64,000 bases of DNA, from NCBI GenBank assembly GCA_010093485.1, contig MU001506.1, positions 372,001-436,000 on the forward strand. The letters are read 5' to 3'. Position 1 is the stretch's first letter; every line of letters starts with the position of its first letter. The position numbers and the translations under genes are program-made. The DNA is from Karstenula rhodostoma CBS 690.94 (lineage: Eukaryota; Ascomycota; Dothideomycetes; Pleosporales; Didymosphaeriaceae). Under the pieces are notes generated by a model. The model searched no databases. It had not been told where the DNA came from and saw only the letters and a program-made list of their open reading frames with translations. Positions 53,736-64,000 of the stretch are shown here, piece after piece.

Positions 53736-55472
53736 CGCTGGGTATTGATGGGGTGTATTTTCTTGCAGTGTGGGAGGAAGGAGTTTGACCACCAGCCGAA
53801 ACTGGATACAACCGACGACCTCATTCCATACCACGACCATCCACGTCTGCGGTCGATCCGTCAAGTATCCAACAACCCTGGTCCCGGGTAACGGACATCC
53901 GACCCTACCGGCTGCTTCAAGTCTATCAGGGAGCCCAAGTCATCGCCCATGCTCTCGCGTCGGTAGCGTCAACGGGAAGTATACACCGTCTTTTCTGTCG
54001 ACTCAGTCCATCTTTCATCATCTCCTTGGACTTTCGATTCTCTTCTGGAATGTTTCCTTTTCGTCAATCTACTTCCAGTCGACAACTTCCCGCGAGTCTC
54101 GCAATCTTCATCATCGTACTGTTTCACCATCTCTTGTTTGCAATGGAGTAACTTCAGGCGCAAGCTGCTCAGGTATTTGATAAAGCTACCCACCGTGGTA
54201 GATCCCGCCACCCTTCACGAACGGTCGCATGTGTCTTACGGAAGGTGACTGTTGCAAATCTCAAGCTTTGCTTGGTGTTGGGCGTTTGTCGTTGCACATA
54301 ATTGCGTCGACTCGCCTCAAAAACATTGTGGGGTCCTAGAGTGTGTAGGACAGTCGGCTTTCTTTGCACAGTCCCTTCCTAGGAATGGACCATGGGCTTA
54401 TGTAGTGTCGTAGGAGTCCAACTCCGATGCTGGTGCCAATTATGGCCAAGGGGATCGCCCAGAACGCTCACCTGGGAGAGGAAGCAAAATTCAGGCAAGT
54501 GGTGGTGTGGTGATACGGTATGGGGAGCGCGAGGCTCACCCCCGACTCCTCGATGCTGCGGCAGCACGACGAGCGGTTCCTTCTCAGCCCAAGAGCATGG
54601 CTCTCCCGTGGCAAGCTTCATCGAACGGCGTGGCCTTCGATCCCGACAATTTCGGACCTTCAAATCTTTGATCTGGCTCCATTTCCGTGGTTTTTCCATG
54701 TCTATCCTCTCTCTGGTCTCCATCTCCTTCCGGTCATTCCCAGCTCTTTCTTTTCGAACTTCATATATCCGACTGCAACACAGAGATTCGGTCGATCCTC
54801 GATGAGGCGCCATATCCTGTGTCAGTTAGCTTCCTTGATAACAACCCGACATGAGCACCAAGAAGCGTCACGACCTTGTCCGACTCGTCGACTGCGCTCA
54901 GTTTGGATGGACTTGATCGCAACTGTTCATACCCGACTAACACGCAGGAACTAACGTGAAGTGACATCCTCTCTGAACGACCGACCTCAATGCATTCTGA
55001 ATATGCTGGCGTTACATTTTGGGACGCACGGTCTGTCTCCTTCCAACTGCGCGAGCGGAACAACGCTGACTTCGTCTTAGATGGTCGCCAAAACGCGATG
55101 CAGTGTGATGTGAAGTATTCGAATTCGAGCAATGCAAGGTCCCTCGTGTGGTTGACCGTGATGCGACACGTCGAGGTAATTTCCGTCCCAGCTGCGGAGT
55201 TCACTTACGGTGCCACAGCTTCGATCCCTGTGTACAATTACTTGAAACGCATCGTATGAAGCGCGATGATTCCGGAAAGAAGCTTCAAGGACATATACAC
55301 CATCGATGGAAAGGCGGTTATCAAGCGAGCGGGAACCGGTCCACATCGGCTCACCAGGTTTGAGTCAAGTTGTCATGACACTGAACAACGCTCGCGCACC
55401 TGCTCTGCAGTGAGAATGTGGTATTCGGACGCCCTCGTTTTGGTGCAGCTTTTCCGGTGTCGTCTTTGAGAC

Positions 55473-56097
55473 ATGTCCAACTTGTTCGACTTGGTCGTGG
55501 GGCAATGTAAGTACTTTGTTCCAACTGTATAGTAATGAATGCTAATCTCCATAGCAACACACGCACATCGAATTGGTATGCAGCTTTGGATCGACAGCGC
55601 TAGCGGACAGCGGAAAGCGGACTCGAATATGTATCCAGCGGCAGGCACCCTTGAGCGATTCCGTATCTTGGAAACACGGTAACGTGGCAACGCGCCGCTT
55701 CTTGACAGACTTACGAGCGAACAGTCACTGCCCGCCTCGTTTCATACGACTTCATAAGATCGGAATCATGACTCAAATGTTGCTCTGTTTTGCATGACAC
55801 CCGAGGTACGGACCCGGCCGGCTCTGTTTCAGAAGTATGCTGACAGAATTTCAGTTTGGGGCGAAAGACAAGGTGGCTTTGACATCTCGGTGGTGAATGC
55901 AAACTCCTGCTCGGTGACATGGCCTACCTCCTTTTGGTTGACAGCATCAAGAACGAATAGGAATGGTGAAGCCCTCTTCTCTCCTGGAGAAAAGGGATCG
56001 CACGATAGCATGCGCGGCTGAAAACCGTTCGTCGTGTGTCGTGTAATAGGTATGCCTTCGCCTTTTGGGAGATGAACTGGATCTGACTGCAACCCAG
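55473..56097 (+). other. Spliced-transcript signature, possible short-exon gene
   Basis: Three well-formed plus-strand introns lie close together: 55507-55554 (GTAAGTAC...TGCTAATCTCCATAG), 55806-55854 (GTACGGAC...TGCTGACAGAATTTCAG) and 56050-56097 (GTATGCCT...TCTGACTGCAACCCAG). An ATG at 55473 gives MSNLFDLVVGQ across the first intron into THAHRIGMQLWIDSASGQRK, then SNMYPAAGTLERFRILETR, before a stop at about 55680. I could not find one frame through all three introns. The locus is either a multi-exon gene with further introns, a non-coding transcript, or a decayed gene. Confidence 0.3.
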
Positions 56098-59000
56098 CTA
56101 TACGACACCAGGATAGAATCTGGATAGTACTTGAGCTTTCGATATCGAGCGTACATAAGTCGGATGTGTTGACGTGGATCCTGACCTTAATGGTCAAGGA
56201 GGCTTACGGGCGAATAGTTACCGTCTCCGCTGCCAGGATTTCTTCGACGTTACAAGATCCGAACCTTGCTTGTCGTGCTGCAGTTGCATGAGCGGTTGGC
56301 AACACCGCTAGGGTCTTCGAAGCGCGACCTACGTGGTGTGCGCTCTTGAATCGCGACACACCGATCCATGGCCTAGGGTCGACGTAAAGGCAGATAAAGC
56401 TCCGAAGATAAGTATACACCTGGGCAGACTGGTGCTACGTGTTGATGGTGAAGCCAGGTGTATTCTCGTCTCTCTTGAAGTTGCCAGCTGGAGAACAAGA
56501 CCGTCCGCAGCACTTCGTTGCCGGCTCGCTACTTTCCCGTCAATCTTCGCTTTCTCGTTCGTCGAGTCGTATGCAGCAAGAGACTACCCAAGGCAGACAT
56601 TCACTGTATCGGACGAACATAAGCGGCAAGGCGATTGATGCTCGAATAAATGGCGCGCGCAGTCAAATTGCATGCAATCTTGCATATCTGCAAGCACGAA
56701 GAAGTCCAGCATGCCAGGCAAAAGATTGCTGCTTCCTGGACGTTGATCCATGGGGACTGTGGCAAGGATGCAAGCATTACCAAGGCCACAGCGTTTCTGA
56801 AGTCCCGATTCGGATCTTGTGACGGGGCCGAGTTCCAACCTATGTTGAACAGGCTTTCTTGTGGGCTAACAGACGCCCATGCGATCCGATCCGCAAACCC
56901 TGAGGGAGCCGGATCCCACGTTATCCACAGTGAGGAAACAGCCGCATCATGGCACGATACGCAAGCGTGCGCATGCCGGTATACCGATACTGGCGAAAGC
57001 CCATCCTTGTAGGCCGATGGCGCGGCCAGTACTGCTCAGGAGGTCGATATCGATTTCGACAAATGAGGATGTGGCTCACACGAGCTGTCGCCATCGAAGG
57101 CGTATGGCATGGCACACCAATGTTCGATCTCGAGGGCGTAGCCGACCACCGCAAGTGATATGACAATTCTTAAGAGGCCGATACCGCGATGCCGTGTGTG
57201 AGCTTGGGATGCACAAGGTCGTCGACGTTGAAATGGTGCAGCTGAGATGATCGCGCTTTGTTGAGCTAGTTGGCCCAGTGTGTTTAGCGTTGCCCCTTGT
57301 CCGCGGAACGGTCTCAACGCTAGGAAAGATACCGTTTCATCAGACTCCAACACCACTTCGCACCGCATACGACATGCGAACCGGTGTCGCCGCCCTTCTC
57401 TGCAGTGTTAAGCCAAGCGGCGAAGCGATGGATCCTGGAAAGAGTACGACAGACGCAGTTTTCTCCTTCTGGATTCCTTGATGCGTTATCGGCCTCCGCT
57501 CACGATGAGATCATCCTTCTCTCGGTGCACATGCTGGTGTCTGATAACCCAGGCTGCGTATGGAAGTAGCGCTCGCTGTTCGTCTCGGTCGGATCACGTT
57601 CGGTCGATTGTATCGATTTCTTGCCGAACCGTACCGGGCAATAGCCCAATGAGCATCGCCGTCACCTGTTGACAGAATTAGCATGCTGTGATCATCAAAC
57701 AGGGAAGAATCGAAATAGCAGCAACGAGAACCGGCAAGGCTCTGTGGTTGTGCAGAGCGGACTCAGAGCTTCCGACAGGAAACCCGGCTTCCTATGCACT
57801 AGACCAAGTCCGCGTAGGAGGGAGTTCAGACCTCCCACAAATGAAGCTCATCAAGCAACGAGAAGCGGTGATATAGGATGAAGTCGTGCCTTACCGAGGT
57901 CCGGACCAGGAATTCCAGTCGAGAAATGTAGCGCCGTATGACAGCAGCCGTCAAAGATGAGATGCGCGACCACGAATTGGGTTCTGCTTGTTCTCTTCAA
58001 AAGCCTGAAATCCATGGAAGACATCGTGCGATGGATAGGCACCGCCACCGGGAAGCCGTCGATGCCAACTCCGCCATGGACATTGACCCGTCGATCGGAC
58101 CGACGATGGCACTATCTTCAGGTGCGAAAAACACTGGCCGGTTACTGGAATCTCCAGACATCGCACGCTTCTTGCCAATTGGAGCGCTCACGTTCTCGGC
58201 ATCTGCCCTTGCACGCTTTGCAAACCCATCAGACCGTGTGTTCCAGCCAAATGTTGTAAGTCGATGTTGTCGTCAAAGGCTTTCGCATCGGAGATAGAAA
58301 AGGGCAGGCCGCGGTCGAGGACGCCCATTGTTTTCGTTTTGAAGGACATCCGGGCATCGTGAGCATACTGGTACCTTGGTCGGCATCCCCAGTCTCCAAT
58401 GCATTAGAGAGGGTCGCACTGCCAATCCAACGTGTAGGCTTGGGCTCACCGTTAAACGCACAGGTGGAACCCAGCGAAGGGCGCCAGGGCCGGTACATTA
58501 CTATCAATTTCCTTCGACGCCCGAGCGATTCAGCTGCCGGGCTGTTCTTCTGCTGAAGTCGAGACGAGGGATGTCTATTGCCGCTCCGTGGGCTTCTGCT
58601 GCTACCCAAGTAGCTGTTCGATAGCAAGGGAATCTATAAGCAAAAAAGTGTGCGCAGAGGGTTGACAACGGGATCCCGGAATCAGGTCAACCTACGCTCG
58701 CGAGCCTTTTGACAGACGAACAGGTTGTGGAGCTCTACGGTCAACCTCTTCTGGTAGTCTCTGCAATCTTCCGTGATCTGGATACGGGTTGCGGCGCTGA
58801 GTCTGAGCACCAAACCCGTAACCTCCGAACGCGGTACATCTTATCACAGGTGTGCCGGCTCAGCCTTGTCCCGCTCTCCATGACGGCGTTGCCCACGGCT
58901 CATCTCTTTGCGGGTTCCCACTGCTCCTGCTGTGTTACCCGACGATCAGGCGTGAGTCCGCAGAGCTAGGGTGGCGTGGTGCGCTTGATCGCGAGGCACC

Positions 59001-61506
59001 GATGACCGAATTGGAAGCCCGGTGCGATGGGCTCCTATCAGTGGCATGTCAGCAACAGTGAATGACTCCTGGGCTCAAAGGTATCTAACCGGCGAAGCCT
59101 TACGGAGTACGCGTGTGACGTTTCCGCTCACATGGAAGTGCCCGTCGGAGTCGCTATTCCTTTCTACTGCAACAGTTGTCCTGGCATGACGACCGTGGCG
59201 AGGTTTTCCCGGTCGGAGTTGCTGATTAATTGCACCTCATTTGATTTGGCACGATGTGTGAAGTCGAAAGGGATGTATTCGGCGGTCGTGGTAGCCTTTG
59301 CGTGGCTGCATGGCGCGGATGAGCTCGTCACCGCAAGTGCACAACGGTCGCCTCGAAAAGGTTGCGCGGCGGATAAGGAGATATTTTTGCATGTCTGGCG
59401 CCGAAAAAGGTGTGGTGTTGTCCTTTCCAAAGACCCCGCGCGTATTGGTTCGTTCGAAATGGCCCCAGCGCCAAGGCTCTATACGGGAGTGAAGTGGTAG
59501 CGGAATCGCGAATATCGAGGCTATGGGCCTATACGACTATACGTCGTGCAGGGAACATACGGACCTAGATCCATCAGGGAATCTCGCATAGTAGCTGTCA
59601 AAATACCGCCACTAGCACCAAAGTCGAAGCACTGCAGGTGGTCTGCCATCACGCCGGTTCGCTCCTTTTAGCTTCCTCCGCGCCGATGGCCCCAACAGCA
59701 AGGATACGATGAGACCACGTTATCTCTGAGCTCTGTGTAGCATGTGCTGTCCTCTCCGCCACGCTACTCCTCGTTCCCAAATTCGCCGTTTCGAGGTTCG
59801 GTCGCCGGTTAAGCGGGAAGCGCACCTTGTTCACAGCGGTTTGTTATGCGGGACAGATCGTTGCTTGCGATGGAGCTCTGTGTCTGGTGACGAGATTGCG
59901 GGAGTGACGTTGCCGCCTGCAGTTCGATCGTTGCGGAGACGACTCGCGGTGGCCGGGATCCGTTGGCTTGGGGCTTAACCATCAATGTGTCAGCGTCAGT
60001 TCTTTTGGCCAAAGAACCACCGAGCACTCGCGTCGCGCTTGGCTGAAATGATCTCGCCTAGACGCATGCCTTATAGGAATGCAGCCAGCTGGACTTAGAG
60101 CACGGCGTAACCCCGAAGCGTTTCGAGGCATGCATTCGGGGCCGCCAGGCCTACCAGCACTGTCACCGACCCCAGCGCTGTCAACAGATGATTTCCGTGC
60201 CCATCGCCGCTACGTATTGGCTCGAATAATCGTGTTCTCCGAGCTGTATACGTCCCGTCATCTACAGTAGCGATGCGCTTCCTGCATGGTCATCCTGCAC
60301 CTTCTCACTCGCATTGCCAATTGTTCGTATCCGTAGGCTCGGCGGTTTCGGGGCAGCGAATTTCGCGTGCGAGTTCGTGCAGATGTTGCAATCTTTGTTC
60401 ACCGTACAACATTAGCGGAATAGGTAACGGCGATCTCTGTCTGGGCAGTTGGCACACCGTTGCCAATATCAAGCTGCCCACGACTTTGGTGTGGGTGAGA
60501 ACCTGAAGTGAAACTCTTGAAAGAGCTCGGATGCCACGCTCAACTCGGCGCTGGTTGTGTGTTTGGGGGTCCGTGGTGCGGGTGCGGGTGCAAGCTCTTG
60601 GGTAGAGGGGGAGAGCGCCGGGTCAACCATGTTCGGAAGTTCCACCCATTGTGGCCTGCTCTTGTAACTGTCGCATCGAATGTCTCTTCAAAATTGGACC
60701 ACGCGTCGTGTGAATGCCGTCGGCGATCGCGCGGAGGTTGCAAGGCGAGGGGAAGAAGCAATGCCGCACGGCGCTCCAAAAAGGAGGCTATCGAGGTCCA
60801 CACCCGTCCAAGCACTCACGTTATCAGACCATGCGCCGCTGATCTTGGGCGCTACCAATCCTGAGACGCACTGCTTACTTCCATTTCCCACGAGCGCATG
60901 GAAAAGGAGAGCGTACCTCTCTAATATCCCACCTTGCGCACCACGAATATCCAGGACCTCGGGACCCAAGACCGCTCGTAATGCATACCCGGAAGTCTCT
61001 TGCGAAATCAGTTGTGACACAACCACGCACGAGGGAGCTTGCTCGTACGCATTGGGGTGGAAGGGCACGCCGAGTCCACCAAAAGAAGCAATAACTCGCT
61101 GCACGCACCCGTTTTGGAACGTCGAACGGCATATGAGCATCTTTGTCGGTTGTAAAATGTCGAACGAGGGTTGCAAAGTGGTATACAAAGGTCAATGCAC
61201 ACGTTATGCCCACATGACCTCCCTAATAGCCTCCCTCAAAACAAAGCGCGCATGGCGTTTAAAGAAGATATAATACAACAACTCAGGACATCCGCAAATC
61301 ACGGTCAAGCCAAGCGTAAACGCCTCGGGATGCGAACAAACTCCATGAGTTCAATGTTATTGAAGGCCTATACTGGCGAGAGGACATAGCGCCTTCAGCC
61401 CCCTCCTAGACACACCCCGCCACTAGGAACAAAGGTCCAGATCATAGTTCCACTACCGACCACACTAGAGATGGCAGTCTCGTTGTCAACCCTGTTACCA
61501 AGATGT
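56098..61506. other. Long gene-poor stretch, ordinary GC
   Basis: No intact gene, RNA gene or mobile element was recognised in 5.4 kb. Frames are short and lack motifs on both strands. A plus-strand frame at about 56100-56290 (IRHQDRIWIVLELSISSVHK ... YGRIVTVSAARISS) is the most protein-like piece and may belong with the locus at 55.5 kb. GC is not depressed, so this is not a classic AT-rich RIP block. Confidence 0.4.
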
Positions 61507-62398
61507 TCAAGTCCTACCATCACCCATCAAAGCAATAGAAACACGAGCTAAGCCCACCCATAAGTACCATTGTTCGGCACGTCCGATTGCTGGGATACGG
61601 TATCTTGTATCGGGTCCTGAGGTCAACGTTGAAGAGCTGCAAGCTTTGATCTGCGCGGGCGGCCTTTCTCCTCTGGCCCCTCGTCCGCTTGCGACGTAGA
61701 AAGGCCAGCGGTGAAGCTGTTTGTGTTCCACATGGTGGGAACCCTCGATGGACTGTCCAATGACAAGGATGGTATCGTCGGCTGCGAGCCTAGCGACACA
61801 GACGGCGACGAGTTCTTTCGGTTTGGAAGGTCCTGTGCCATCCACGAGGGACGGCGGGCGGATGCGCGACGATCTCGTGGTCGTCGTCGCTTGAAGCCAG
61901 AACGTCACTATCCGGCGTCGGTCGTCGCATCTGTAATTTGGCCTACAATGTCAGATTTGCAGACTGGTTGAACAGAAAGAGGAATACTTACTCCGCTAGT
62001 GCGTTTTGCACTTCGCGACTTCGTGGAAGTTCTGAGTTTAGGCCGAAGCCATTTAAGACTCGTAAGAACCAGGACTTGGTTTTGGTGTTGTTGGGCGGGC
62101 TGCAGGCGGTCGTGGATAACGACGTAGCGGTCGAGGTTGGGCGACTGTGGCGGTCCACCGCCCCGTAAAATCTGCGAATCGCATGTCAGTATGTCTCACG
62201 TATTAACGAGGAAGCTGAAGACTTACCTGAGCATGTTTCTCCCACTCCGTATCAGCCAAGAGCTTGCTAGTTGCTCGGGTAGCGGTCTGCTTGACAACCG
62301 GTGGATGTTCTTCCGAGAGAGGGCTGGTGAAAGCAGACCGCTACCCGAACAACTCGAAAACGAACGAATTTGTTTTAAGACTCGTAAGAACCGGGCAT
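61507..62398 (-). CDS. Candidate spliced gene (about 239 aa), hypothetical
   Basis: Two excellent minus-strand introns define it: 62226-62172 (GTAAGTCT...TACTGACATGCG...CGCAG, 55 nt) and 61991-61943 (GTAAGTAT...TCTGACATTGTAG, 49 nt). Exons 62323-62227, 62171-61992 and 61942-61507 stay open in one frame, with FYGAVDRHSRPTSTATSLST, TKSWFLRVLNGFGLNSELP, ELVAVCVARLAADDTILVIG and WYLWVGLARVSIALMGDG. The 5' end is uncertain: a 7-nt first exon (ATGCCCG, 62398-62392) with a GTTCTT donor restores frame but is unusual. A TATA-like GATAAAAG lies about 45 bases upstream. A second frame through the same exons is also open for about 110 codons, so the reading frame is not certain. No family recognised. Confidence 0.35.
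62053..62070 (+). repeat. Dispersed 18-bp repeat, copy 1 (TTAAGACTCGTAAGAACC)
   Basis: Identical 18-mers lie at 62375-62392 and 63036-63053, and an inverted copy at 63066-63083. This copy is inside an exon of the candidate gene. Confidence 0.85.
62270..62353. repeat. 23-bp inverted repeat, one mismatch, 38-nt loop
   Basis: Arm 62270-62292 (GTTGCTCGGGTAGCGGTC...) is the reverse complement of 62331-62353 except for one base. The hairpin spans an exon and the preceding intron of the candidate gene on the minus strand. Its size would suit a small-RNA precursor or a MITE-like remnant. Confidence 0.75.
62375..62392 (+). repeat. Dispersed 18-bp repeat, copy 2
   Basis: Same 18-mer as at 62053, in the same orientation, 322 bases away. 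It lies at the proposed start of the candidate minus-strand gene. Confidence 0.85.
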
Positions 62399-63035
62399 GA
62401 AGGAAAAGAAGATGGAGGTGAGAGGCGGGAGGGGCAGCTTTTATCTCCTCCTGCCTCGCAACGTGCTAGCGGCTTGGCTCAATGAGACTGCCGTTAAGAG
62501 TCGACAGCCCGAGTGAACGGCAATAACAGCCGTGAGAGGCAGGCGCGGCACCGGCTGGGCCTTTCTGGATGGTCTGCTACAGCACTAGCCAGGTCGAGAG
62601 TGTGCGTACTGCATTGCTCCTCTTAGGGCAACGCAGGACACTCAGACTTTGACCTGTCATTGTAGAGGCGTTTCAAGAACAACCAGTCACTATCACGATC
62701 ACGATCACGGGTACACATGACGAATTGATTGGCTCTAGGCTTGTATCGTAGCGACGGATGTTCCTGTTGTGCCAGCAACGAACGCCAGGGATTGCGAATT
62801 CTAGACTCACTTCAGCAGCGACCTAAAGCACTGAGGACTTTGCGTCGCAGGCTTGGTCTCAAATCTCGCGGTAGGTCACGCTGCATCTCATCCTAATCTC
62901 CAAGAGCAACGAATGCCAAGATAAAATGCATGCCAATTACCATGTGAATCTTCCCAAATCGGATTCGAACTTGCTACCTCCTACGAGCTTTATAGGTCAA
63001 TCAACACATGGTTCAAATAAATGATAAAAACAAAA

Positions 63036-63083
63036 TTAAGACTCGTAAGAACCCGCCTGAGGTCTGGTTCTTACGAGTCTTAA
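63036..63083. repeat. Palindromic pair of the 18-bp repeat
   Basis: TTAAGACTCGTAAGAACC (63036-63053) and its exact inverse (63066-63083) are separated by 12 bases, forming a near-perfect 48-bp hairpin. It could be the joined terminal inverted repeats of a small transposon (MITE-like) or a transcription terminator. Confidence 0.85.
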
Positions 63084-63724
63084 TGGAATATGCCTTGATC
63101 TTAAAATATATGTACCCTCAAAAATGTGCATCCCCACAAATAATGAAAAGAGCAAGGGATCGGGAGGTCACCTGAAACAGCAGGAAATCTGCTTAGATCG
63201 GTTATGCTCTGTAGTAAGTACCTCACACCGTAAAAATCACTCGAAACGCCGTCTGATAAAAACGGCATGCCGGGAAACGCAGAGCACTATCTAGCTAGGC
63301 GGCAAGGATATCCTAATACCTTGAGGCGTTATATCGCAGATCCCTGGCAATGTACCATGTTGGAAAACGTATATGCGCTACCTGCTAGAGCAACATATAG
63401 AGAGAGATAGTTCGATATAGACGGCTCATACCATGTCTACATGCATTTCGCTGTAGATGGCGTGTGGCACATCTCGTGCACGATGGACCGGAGATTCTAG
63501 CTCTGAATTAGGTCCTTCTATTAGGACTCGCTTGTTTGTTCTCTGACTGGTGTTCTTGAGGCTATTAAAGCTGTCAGCCCGGCATGTGAAAGCAAGATGT
63601 CCCTTCACTTCTTCAACTTTGGCACTAGTCGCACCAGAAAGGCAATGCACTGTCAATGCACCTACCTGTATTCCGTATTCGGAGGTAGCGGACTATGTCT
63701 ATTCTTGTGCGCTCAGTGCAGACA

Positions 63725-63732
63725 TATATAAA
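63725..63732 (+). promoter_or_regulatory. TATA box (TATATAAA)
   Basis: It is 116 bases upstream of the ATG at 63848. The same spacing is seen for the gene at 31805. Confidence 0.6.
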
Positions 63733-63847
63733 ACTCACCCCCGCAGCAGACTTCTCCTTCTCCCAAACAATTCGAATTTACACACCCAACACACGGCAAG
63801 TCTGTCATTTCTTGCGTATAATCGGGCCGTTAACACAGAAAAGCACA

Positions 63848-64000
63848 ATGTCTTCCCCGCCCGCAAATTCGTTGCCCCCGAAGTCGTCACCTGCAAAGCC
63901 GTCGCCCGCTCACAACGCCCTGATGTCTTGGTCGGCGGTTGTCAAGAATCCAGCCCCATCGAAGAAGCCTGCTGCTCCCATGATCCCACCCGTGTTGGAG
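63848..64000 (+). CDS. 5' end of a gene running off the window (51 codons)
   Basis: An ATG in the context AAGCACAATG opens a frame that is still open at the last base. The N-terminus is Pro/Ser/Lys-rich and low in complexity (MSSPPANSLPPKSSPAKPSP, later WSAVVKNPAPSKKPAAP), resembling the disordered starts of other hypothetical genes here. The product cannot be named from this fragment. Confidence 0.7.
   Translation, partial: MSSPPANSLPPKSSPAKPSPAHNALMSWSAVVKNPAPSKKPAAPMIPPVLE

Larger units (their letters stand above)
52537..55472. other. Gene-poor region with relic-like fragments
   Basis: No intact gene. It contains a NUDIX-like fragment on the minus strand (52881-52995) and a 102-bp tandem repeat at 53568-53735, both listed separately. 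Around 55266 a plus-strand frame MIPERSFKDIYTIDGKAVIK is protein-like and could be an exon of the locus at 55.5 kb. Confidence 0.35.
62399..63847. other. Intergenic with repeats, promoter of the last gene
   Basis: It contains a hexamer run (ATCACG, about three copies, near 62691-62709), the palindrome at 63036-63083, and a B-box-like GTTCGAATCC on the minus strand at about 62961, without a matching tRNA fold. A TATA box lies at 63725-63732. Confidence 0.4.

Noticed and set aside
62945..63010. tRNA-like B-box (GTTCGAATCC) on the minus strand
   Set aside because: No A-box, no acceptor pairing and no T-stem pairing, so there is no support for an RNA gene.
49228..63700. RIP-degraded transposon block
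   Set aside because: GC content is ordinary, TA-rich decay is absent and no transposase, reverse transcriptase or long terminal repeats were recognised.
1..64000. CRISPR array, operons or prokaryotic elements
   Set aside because: Spliceosomal introns, TATA boxes and gene families are fungal. The repeats seen do not have CRISPR-type spacing.

Overview
This window looks like nuclear chromosomal DNA of a filamentous ascomycete (Pezizomycotina), probably a Dothideomycete. The class is an inference; the subphylum is well supported. Introns are short (about 41-98 nt, mostly 46-68), with GT-AG ends and CTAAC/CTGAC-like branch points. Genes are compact and mostly independent, and several have TATATAAA boxes upstream. 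The gene set is typical of these fungi: a full ABC-A transporter, an FMO fused to a lipocalin-like domain, a GH43-CBM35 enzyme, a cutinase relic, a Dal5-type MFS relic, NAA40, an LYR protein and an F-box-like protein. There is no operon logic, so neighbours are not assumed to work together.

Layout. 1-10 kb is poor in intact genes. It holds a membrane microprotein ORF, a frameshifted relic (3.0-3.5 kb), decayed tandem repeats (5.9-6.45 kb) and an RRM-like relic. On the minus strand it also holds an unusual series of about 108-bp units, each looking like a 52-67 nt micro-exon plus a 49-59 nt intron (9.15-9.98 kb). 10.2-15.2 kb is one four-exon ABC-A transporter. 16-21 kb has three hypothetical genes. 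21.2-22.95 kb is an MFS pseudogene with three in-frame stops. 23.97-24.58 kb has two tRNA-like genes with long structured inserts and poly-T terminators. 25-34.9 kb carries a mitochondrial protein, an ATP-grasp-like membrane protein, a Cys-rich secreted protein and several small spliced genes. 35.3-39.8 kb has the FMO fusion, LYRM2, and NAA40 interrupted by one TAG. 40.5-49.2 kb has hypothetical genes, a cutinase pseudogene whose catalytic Ser codon is a stop, a GNAT gene whose coding 3' end overlaps that of a convergent F-box-like gene, and the GH43 enzyme.

49.2-63.7 kb has almost no intact conventional genes although its GC content is ordinary. It does contain convincing splice signals, so it may hold fast-evolving intron-rich genes, non-coding transcripts or decayed genes. 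The last 153 bases begin a new gene that runs off the window.

Exon coordinates were derived by eye from frame continuity and splice consensus. Functional names rest on motifs recognised in the translations; no database search was run.
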